From the NCBI GenBank assembly GCA_027575765.1, contig JANBPT010000655.1, positions 1 through 27,020 of the forward strand: DNA of 27,020 bases. The letters run 5' to 3'. Position numbers and translations under genes: made by a program. The notes beneath the pieces are model-generated. The model searched no databases. It was not told where the DNA came from and was given only the letters and a program-made list of their open reading frames with translations. This document shows, in pieces, positions 20,712 to 27,020 of this stretch (its first letter is position 1; every line of letters starts with the position of its first letter). The stretch is from Tieghemiomyces parasiticus. Taxonomy: Eukaryota; Kickxellomycota; Dimargaritomycetes; Dimargaritales; Dimargaritaceae.

Positions 20712-22237
20712 CTAATTAGCCGACACCAACTCATAATGGGGGACGACCAGGCGGTTATTGTGGAGGTAAAAAAGCGGAAATACCTGGGCTCCCTGAACTG
20801 GCACGAAATCCTGTGCCGTAGGGGTCGCCAAATGACCATTCAAGGTCTTCTCGGCCTCGTGCCAGCCCATGAGACGGGCCAGAGCGTGAGCGTTCTTGAG
20901 CGACGGGTATTGCATCTTCGGAACTACATAATCCACGACCTTCTCATGACCATTGGCAGCGGAAACCACCAAGACCAGCTGGAGGAGTAGATCGACATTG
21001 GGATCCATAACGCCCAGACGAATATGGCGCCGATTGTGGGTGAGGTACTGGGCCAGGGCCTCCCGGTCACCCATGGCGGCATAGCCAACGGCTACGGACC
21101 AACGCAACACCTTAGGGACAAGTCGTAAGAGTTGGTGCTCGATTGTATTCCACTTAGTATCGTACAAATGGGCCATGGTCTCGGCGTTAGTGTCGTGGCT
21201 ATTCTCGGCCTGGTAGATTTCGTCGTAGTTTTGGAGCAGTACAGCTAGGTTACGGTGGGGTTCCGGGATGAGGTGCAGCAGGTGGTCGATCGGGTACGCC
21301 TGAAACTGTCGTTCGTCCGTCAGATCGGTAAGGCGGGTAAGGAGTTTGGTCTTTTTAGTAGCCAGGGCCATGGCGACAGGGTTGAAGTTGGGATTGAAGG
21401 TCTTGCATTCTTGCACATCCACAGGAAACAAGCTGAAGGTCTCGTTGATGGCTTTGAGTTCGGGTTGATACGTGGACATTTGGTTCATGAACCAGGGCCT
21501 CATTTCTAGGGCTATCATCGGAAGGTCCGCCGGTGCGGCATCCGAAAACACTGTGTCCTGCTGGCGGTCCGCTGGCAAAGCGTAGAGTGGAGTTGCACCG
21601 GGTTGTCGGAGGAGAGTACCCGTGTACCGCTTACCCAGAGGAGTCAGGCCCAGGTCCTCCAGCTTCTGCATGATAAAGTATTGGTAAAAGGTAGCGCGTA
21701 GGAAAGGTGCCATAAAGACTTGGGCGTCATCGAAAACGGTCGGGACACTACTGCTATCCTCACCTTCATCGTGCCCGATGGTGACCGCCTTGGGAACCCC
21801 GGCGGGCTCTAGGTGGTTTTCAAGTTTGGTCGCGAATTGATTCAGATTCTGTCGGCAGGTTGTAGCGGAAACGAGAGAGAATAATGCCCGTGAGTGTTAG
21901 CAAGGCCAAAGCATGCAAAGGTGACCCTATTTTGGCGACCTTTAGTGGTAACTATTCCGGGCACTGGTAAACTGTACAACCTGTGTGGCCGGAATTGGTT
22001 TTTCGCAATACTACCCCCTTAAACACTTACCATTTGATTCACGATGATGGGAGAGCCCTTAAGGGCCCTGTTGAATGCTTTACAAGAAGCCACCATATTG
22101 GCAACATTCTGGGTGTCCAATCTGTTCGATATTCCGCGTAGCAATTCGGATGGCAGGGTATCTATTGTCGAAGGGAAGGGCGCAGCCGCGACTACGGCGA
22201 TGGAGGCCGCACAATAACCGAGGATGGTGAGTCGCAT
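20712..22237 (-). CDS. Secreted F-box-like protein B, 2 exons, paralogue of protein A
   Basis: Function unknown. Exon 1 is 22237-22031 and exon 2 is 21848-20712; the 182-nt intron (GTAAGT...CGACAG with a pyrimidine-rich 3' end) is phase 0, giving 447 aa. A signal peptide covers residues 1-19 (hydrophobic core, cleavage near Ala-Ala). An F-box-like motif begins within ten residues of the cleavage site: TLPSELLRGI (27-36), then helices up to about 65. Exon 2 starts with an acidic linker, then the family block FLR (118-120), FY (123-124), LTPLG (137-141). Shared helical repeats follow, including LLTRLTDL, GYAAMGDREALAQYL (324-338) and an ankyrin-like VSAANGHEKVVDYV (364-377). Intron position and phase match gene A exactly relative to domains, so the two are true paralogues although identity is low. 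There is no transmembrane helix after the signal peptide. A TATAAA lies about 180 bases upstream and an AATAAA 89 nt past the stop. Secretion plus F-box-like fold suggests an effector, but that is inference. Confidence 0.8.
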
Positions 22238-23475
22238 GGTCGGAAGGGAGGAGACTAGGGGCGGCAAACAGATGGTGGGAGGAGAGTCGGTAGAAACTCA
22301 AGATGACAAATGGATACCAGGACCGGTCGGGCGTGGCGATACAACGTTGACGGATGAGGGATGATGGCACGTTACGAACTAGGCTATGGTTGCCTCAAGA
22401 GGGTGGCCGAGTCATAGTTTATATGTACGCCGAGGGCGGCCCGCTCGATGCGTCGGCTAGTGTCGGATCGTATAGCTGCAGGGAAGCAGGTGCATTCCAA
22501 ATAGCCAGCTTCTACCCTTACGGCACCTGTCGAGACGCCGTCAACCTATCTGGTTGTCACGCCAACGGTTACAGTGTCACCCAATACACTGGCAATCGCG
22601 CACGATGGGCCGTTGGGAATGGACAGTGCTGTGTACCCAGCCTTTGTATTTGGCTCTTCCTTTCGCCCTAGACGGTGGCAAAGTGTAGCGGAAGGGACAG
22701 CAAGGGGGGGGGTGCGGTCACACGTATATGGGCAGTTCGACATCAATGATAACCTATTCGACCGGGTTGCCCGACCAGTCGGTGTTTTTATTATCCTCCC
22801 GCAACGGCCCCTCCCTACCGCTACCATCCGACCGTTTCTCTCCTCCGACTTGGTCTCGATGGCAGACGAATGAGACTTCAAAGGTTAGCCGTTGTGGCAC
22901 TTGTGTGCTCCCATGTAGGATATTCCTGTGCATGGGAACGGAGTATGGGGTGGGGTGGGTCACAGAGGAGCTCCCTTGGGCGAGAGCAGCTGATCGAATG
23001 GTTCTGTCGCCCCGCGTTGCAAACAGTTAAACTATGGCTATATTTAGTTGCCAAAGCCATGCACAACTCAAACGCCACGTCTCAGATGCGTAATGTTTAA
23101 CCGAGGAAAGTCGGGAGCCAGTCGAGGATGGCTAAAAGTTAGGAGAAGGTCGCATTGTTATCGATAGTGGCCTTGCCATACGCCGGCTACCTATTGCCCA
23201 CCTCATTCACGTGTGTATAGCGTGGATGCCTATTTTTTAATATTTGGGAAGGCCTGGGTGGCTTTGGGTTCGCTGACGATCCCCTTCTCCGAGTAATCCG
23301 ACCGCGACCACATCTCACGGATACGTTTCCCCGGTCCTTGGCCATCAACTGCCCACCTTAGCCCTTCCATTTATTACATTCTTCACCCGCATCCACCATC
23401 GAAACGTGGCCTTCTAGTCTCTCCTCTACCTCGCATTTTTCGTCCCTCATCACCCCACGAATCACCCACCGCCCG
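22238..23475. other. Divergent spacer between F-box-like gene B and RPB9
   Basis: About 1.24 kb. Overlapping open frames of about 100 codons occur on both strands (22354-22881), but none resembles a protein family. The 100 bases before RPB9 are C/T-rich, a usual fungal leader. The left end holds the gene B promoter. No RNA gene or repeat was seen. Confidence 0.5.
22418..22423 (-). promoter_or_regulatory. Possible TATA box of F-box-like gene B
   Basis: TATAAA on the - strand (context ACATATAAACT), about 180 bases upstream of the gene B ATG at 22237. Support is position and motif only. Confidence 0.4.
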
Positions 23476-23826
23476 ATGGCCACGTTTCGCTATTGCTCCG
23501 AATGCAACAATCTACTCTATCCGCGGGAACAGCGGTCGACGCGGACGCTCTTCTTCGCCTGCCGTAACTGCGACCATAGCGAAGTGGCCAAGAGTAACTG
23601 CGTCTACGTCCACGAAATCAAGCACGCCCCCAGCGAACAGACCATGGTCATTACCGACCTCAGCGCTGACCCCACCCTCCCTCGGACGACCGACCTGCAG
23701 TGCCCCAAGTGCGGTTACAACGAGGCCGTGTTCTTCCAGACCCAGTCCCGGTCCGCCGACTCGCGCATGACCCTATACTACGTCTGTTGTAACAAAGAAT
23801 GCTCCCACCGCTGGACTTCGGCGTGA
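23476..23826 (+). CDS. RPB9: RNA polymerase II subunit RPB9
   Basis: Small Pol II subunit involved in start-site selection, elongation and transcription fidelity. The gene is intronless and encodes 116 aa, the normal length. Two zinc ribbons are visible: N-terminal Cys7/Cys10/Cys29/Cys32 (YCSECNNLLYPRE, FACRNC) and C-terminal Cys76/Cys79/Cys104/Cys109 (QCPKCG, YYVCCNKEC). The linker holds the very conserved DPTLPRT, and EAVFFQ and HRW mark the TFIIS-like C-terminal ribbon. DPTLPRT and overall length separate it from RPA12 and RPC11, which carry an acidic RSADE-type hairpin; here the equivalent stretch is RSADSRMT. It is convergent with the RING-CH gene, 270 bases away. Confidence 0.96.
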   Translation: MATFRYCSECNNLLYPREQRSTRTLFFACRNCDHSEVAKSNCVYVHEIKHAPSEQTMVITDLSADPTLPRTTDLQCPKCGYNEAVFFQTQSRSADSRMTLYYVCCNKECSHRWTSA

Positions 23827-23907
23827 TCCTCCGCGCCTTCGACCTCCCTAGCTGTAGATTATATATAAATTAGGCTTTGGGCCAACCGAGTTTTTCGACA
23901 TTGGGAC

Positions 23908-23913
23908 AATAAA
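23908..23913 (+). promoter_or_regulatory. Poly(A) signal of RPB9
   Basis: AATAAA 82 nt beyond the RPB9 stop codon, followed by T/G-rich sequence. A good match to a polyadenylation signal. Confidence 0.6.
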
Positions 23914-24013
23914 CGTTGTACTGAATTGTTTTACACAGTTCTACTTTCGGGCCATGCTAAGCCGATGCCGATACTAGCCATGTGCTAACGCGGCCTGGGT
24001 GCATCGATTATGA

Positions 24014-24031
24014 ACGTCCCTATGGGGACGT
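24014..24031. repeat. Short perfect inverted repeat 3' of RPB9
   Basis: ACGTCCC and GGGACGT form a perfect 7-bp stem with a 4-base loop (TATG), in the convergent spacer between RPB9 and the RING-CH gene. It could form a hairpin in either 3' UTR. Function unknown. Confidence 0.45.
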
Positions 24032-24096
24032 ACTGACTATACCGAACGACAGCAGATGAAGAAACCCCACGTAAGTAGGTCAACCTGATTGCCGAA

Positions 24097-26425
24097 TCAC
24101 TCATAGTCAAGAACCTTGCGCTTGCGGAGACTCCGTAGTACGGAGCGCTTGTACATCACTTGGATGATATCCTGGTGAATCGGCAGACCACATAGCGAGT
24201 AACGTAGAGAAAACGGATTAGTATCGGAAAACCGTGATGACGGGTTGGCAAACGAACCTCCCCGTCTCGTCGCCTCTCTCGCCTGCATTCACTGCGTCGT
24301 CAAACGTACCTTAGCCAGGAGAAAAAGGCAGCCGCCCACCACGTTGCGCTGGAAGGGGCCCGGCAGGTAGCGCCCTATCGAGGGTACCAAGTGGTAAAGT
24401 AGACTGCGAACCGTAGCGGGCAAAACGTGTGGAAGAGGGGAAGGTTAGATTCCTAGTGCCGCTATTTACCCAGGCTCAGCAGTGCTGTGAGATACTGGAC
24501 CGAATGGAGTTGGGTTGGGCATTACGTGAAGACCTGCAGGCTTACCTTCCGCAGTACGAGGCAATCGCTAGGGTACAAAGAACGTTGTCACGAACATTAT
24601 GGTTAATTAGACAGCGCGTAGAAATCAGTATGTCGGTGGTCAGATTAGTGAAACGATCACAACAGTCGGGCGGGCAGTGGTGGAGACTTGCTCGGCATTT
24701 TGTCTACTCAATATCACCTACCTGGCATACACAGGGCCCCAGCGGTCATGCGCAAGAAGGCCTTACCGGTGAGCCCAACGGCAGTGTGCCGGTCAACGAC
24801 CGCTTGTTCCGTAACGTCGGTGGTGTTGTGGCCTATTATAATGGGGCGCATTAAGTACCCAGTGCTCCAGTAATCCGCGCGGTTAGCATACGGCGGGTGA
24901 AGCGAAGAAGTCCGTAGTTGATTGCTCTGGTGCACTGATCACTCGTCATGGAGTCAACATGAACCCCCACGTGGCTACTTTACCTTGTTCCAACAGAGCG
25001 GCACGCACCTGGTCGGAGTCCTCACCGGAATTGCGGCCTGGAGCCCAGTCCTGGTAGGTGACGCGGTCCCCGTCCTCGTCGGCGACAGTCGTGACTGAGA
25101 CTACCCGGCTAGTGTCCGATGAGACGCGCACGTACCAGTCGATCTCGAGCTGCTCAAAGTAGATATAGTATATCACATTGTAGAAGTGTCTGATGCGATA
25201 GGGTGTGAGGGTATGGGAGGGGGCAGTGTACATAGTAAACATCATAGGGGATGGGTTGGTAATCTGGGGAAGGGGGCTATCTCTAATCAGTCGCTGCAAA
25301 ATGAGGCAGCACGAGTCGATCCATTTACCTGAGTATCGGCAAAAGCACGATGGCCGTGGAGCTGGTCAGGGGGAACCGGAATGATAAATCACGCGGCCGG
25401 ACGAAAAGCATCGGTAGTAGAGGGAGGATCAAGTCAAGGTGGGACGTCCGCGAGGCAACGAGGGCCATTGGGATCATGGGCAGGCCCAGCTAATTCAGCG
25501 TGGGGCATGTAGAGGCGATACGGGCAGGAGGATAGGAGGGGTAAGCTATCTGGATATATATATATATAAATTGGTTTTCTGTCCACGGTCACAGCAATAA
25601 GACCGTTGATCTTAACGCAGAAGCAAGCGGTATCGGGTGGCTTCCAGTTAACACCCTCGTACAGTCGGCATCCACCTACCCAGATACGCCAACCCCAGGG
25701 GTTGGGCGAGCCGAGGAGCATCTCGCTCTGACGCGGTCCGCAGAGCGTCAGGACGGCGTAGGCGCTGTAATAATAGGCACCGGTAGGGTGAGTGTACCAC
25801 CATATGGACATGCCATGCGATTAGTCAGATGGAGGCTAAAAGGGCGGGGTGGCGCCCCAGGAAGCATCAGCTGAACGGATAGTCCCTGTTGTGTAAACTG
25901 CTTCACCTACCCATACGTCGCCAGGGTGATCATGGACGAGGAGACCGTTGCCGCGTAAAAGGTGTAATCGACGGCCATGTCCACATAGGGTTCCAAGGCC
26001 GCCGTGATACGATGGAGTAGCGATGATGGGGCGAAGATGCGGTACGGATGGAGACACTGTGGGCAGCGTATCTGGCGGGTCGAAGAAGGGTCGGGATTAC
26101 ACGGGTAAATGTTTTCGGTTATCCATGGCCGGTTTGGAACGGAGTATTCGGAATCGATCAAAGCCCGTGGGCGGCCTACGCTTTATAGGCTGTCGACTCC
26201 AGAACGTCACCTGCATGGTATATCACTTTGTAAGATAGGGAACAATCATGACCTCCAACCTACCTCGGCCGATGGGTGCTGGGTCAGCTGGTTGGTCACC
26301 CAGTTGAGCAGACAGGACTGGTGCGCTACCATAGTGCAGGGGCAAGGCTTGGCCCAGGCTTTGTCGGGGCCCGTGTCGCCGTCGAGGCACACCCAGCACC
26401 GGGGACGGTTGAGTGTAGACTGCAT
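24097..26425 (-). CDS. MARCH5-like RING-CH E3 ubiquitin ligase, 9 exons
   Basis: Membrane-bound RING-variant E3 of the MARCH5-like group, expected in the mitochondrial outer membrane, where animal MARCH5 controls fission/fusion factors. Exons: 26425-26264, 26071-25911, 25764-25680, 25489-25329, 25282-24984, 24832-24722, 24567-24546 (22 nt), 24403-24310 and 24171-24097. Every junction is GT-AG and in phase, giving 389 aa. The C4HC3 RING-CH ligands are Cys10, Cys13, Cys28, Cys30, His35, Cys38, Cys57 and Cys60, with Trp42 after the sixth ligand. Hydrophobic segments follow: YTFYAATVSSSMITLATYG, the conserved AVLTLCG and WRIWLGLPMIPMALVASR blocks, ILPLLPMLF, and a C-terminal NVVGGCLFLLAK ahead of a basic tail ending in VLDYE. 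Family resemblance guided exon choice. The ATG at 26423-26425 puts the RING nine residues from the start; an upstream in-frame ATG at 26512 would add 29 hydrophobic residues. Intron 4 is only 46 nt and is the weakest junction. Confidence 0.85.
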
Positions 26426-26947
26426 TGTGGAGAACGGTGCCAGGGCGATACTGGGGAAGTCGAGGGTAGGCCACAGGCAGATGCCAAGCGGAAAAGCAAG
26501 GAAAGCTGTCAAGTGTGGGACTGGGATGAGTGGGGGGTCGGAAAACGAATGCGTCTGTGCGAAATGAGGGCAAATAGGGAATGGGAAGGGAATCGCTTGT
26601 AGGTCCGGTGCGTCCCTGGACTATCAGGGCGACCAAGGCTCCCGATGCGGTGGTGAGAAGGAAATATGGAACAGGTGGCCTGGGCAAAGCCCCACTGGAC
26701 GTCACAGCTACTTACCATCGCCTGACCATTTGGAGCCCAGTGCCTGGCCCCGATACCCGTTGGCCAGGGAATGGGTTGAAAAAGTGTGGCAACCGGAGCA
26801 AAGCCACCCACCCCCCGAAACCGCTTCACTAGCCCGTCCCTTGACTCTCACATGTGCCCATCGATTCCGTCCCCCATCGGTCAGTTGCCCATTCCTTTAT
26901 CCTCATCGATTCCTCCGCATTTTGTAACGAGGCTTATATACTACACC
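26426..26947. other. Divergent promoter region between RING-CH gene and uL14m gene
   Basis: These 522 bases separate two divergent starts. The right half (26810-26940) is C/T-rich on the + strand, fitting a leader for uL14m; a TTATATA at 26933-26939 lies too close to the ATG to be a normal TATA box. Overlapping frames on both strands look spurious. Confidence 0.5.
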
Positions 26948-27020
26948 ATGATCGGCCTTAAGAGCAAGCTACACGTAATCGACAACACGGGGGCGCTGAT
27001 CGCGGAGTGCATCCGTACGC
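26948..27020 (+). CDS. Mitochondrial ribosomal protein uL14m (L14), cut by window edge
   Basis: Only the first 24 codons are present. They read MIGLKSKLHVIDNTGA followed by LIAEC, the conserved start of the L14 family: a Met-Ile-X-Leu-Lys-Ser opening, then VIDNTGA. The bacterial-type opening with no N-terminal extension fits the mitochondrial large-subunit protein (yeast MRPL38) rather than cytosolic uL14, whose N-terminus differs. The ATG context is CTACACCATGA. No signal for splicing is seen before the edge. Confidence 0.85.
   Translation, partial: MIGLKSKLHVIDNTGALIAECIRT

Noticed and set aside
22354..22881. Overlapping frames of about 100 codons on both strands upstream of RPB9
   Set aside because: No similarity to any family, no consistent exon structure, and frames on opposite strands overlap fully.
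24429..24854. 141-codon + strand frame
   Set aside because: Antisense to exons and introns of the RING-CH gene, whose - strand model closes phase across nine exons and preserves all eight zinc ligands.
1..27020. Search for CRISPR arrays, transposon ends, rRNA or telomeric repeats
   Set aside because: No regularly spaced repeats, transposase or reverse-transcriptase motifs, rRNA signatures or telomere repeats were seen by eye.

Overview
The window is nuclear DNA of a fungus: compact protein genes with short GT-AG introns (46 to about 300 nt), intronless housekeeping genes, and a Pol III tRNA with a T-run terminator. The gene content suggests an early-diverging, non-Dikarya fungus: a Rab32-type GTPase, an alpha-tubulin without Lys40 (as in fungi that have lost flagella), a PMP47-type peroxisomal carrier and a fungal MARCH5-like E3. 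A zygomycete-grade lineage such as Zoopagomycota fits, but I cannot prove it from sequence alone.

Layout, left to right: 3' part of tRNA-Glu(CTC) (1-65); about 2.2 kb with no supported gene; Rab32-like GTPase (+, 4 exons, 2283-3602); Mgm1/OPA1 mitochondrial dynamin (-, 4049-7408); a 2.5 kb divergent spacer with one doubtful ORF; secreted F-box-like protein A (+, 2 exons, 9962-11602); alpha-tubulin (-, 12051-13397); about 2 kb spacer; histidine phosphatase (+, 5 exons, 15379-16944); PMP47-type peroxisomal carrier (+, 4 exons, 17770-19290); a 1.4 kb AT-richer spacer with inverted repeats; secreted F-box-like protein B (-, 2 exons, 20712-22237), a paralogue of A; RPB9 (+, 23476-23826); MARCH5-like RING-CH E3 ligase (-, 9 exons including a 22-nt microexon, 24097-26425); and the start of mitochondrial ribosomal protein uL14m (+, 26948 to the edge). 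All splice models were built by hand; in each, reading phase closes at every junction.

Most genes are core eukaryotic functions: mitochondrial membrane fusion (Mgm1), mitochondrial quality control (MARCH5-like), mitochondrial translation (uL14m), organelle traffic (Rab32), peroxisomal adenine-nucleotide transport, cytoskeleton and Pol II. They form no operon, and I see no evidence that they act together beyond proximity. Convergent gene pairs are mostly 0.27-0.45 kb apart, while divergent spacers are 0.5-2.5 kb.

The most unusual content is the pair of paralogues A and B. Each has exon 1 encoding an N-terminal signal peptide followed directly by an F-box-like helix motif, then a phase-0 intron, then a large exon encoding helical, weakly ankyrin-like sequence. 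A signal peptide in front of an F-box-like motif is contradictory for a normal SCF adaptor. It suggests a lineage-specific secreted family, possibly effectors. This is the best candidate here for an undescribed system.
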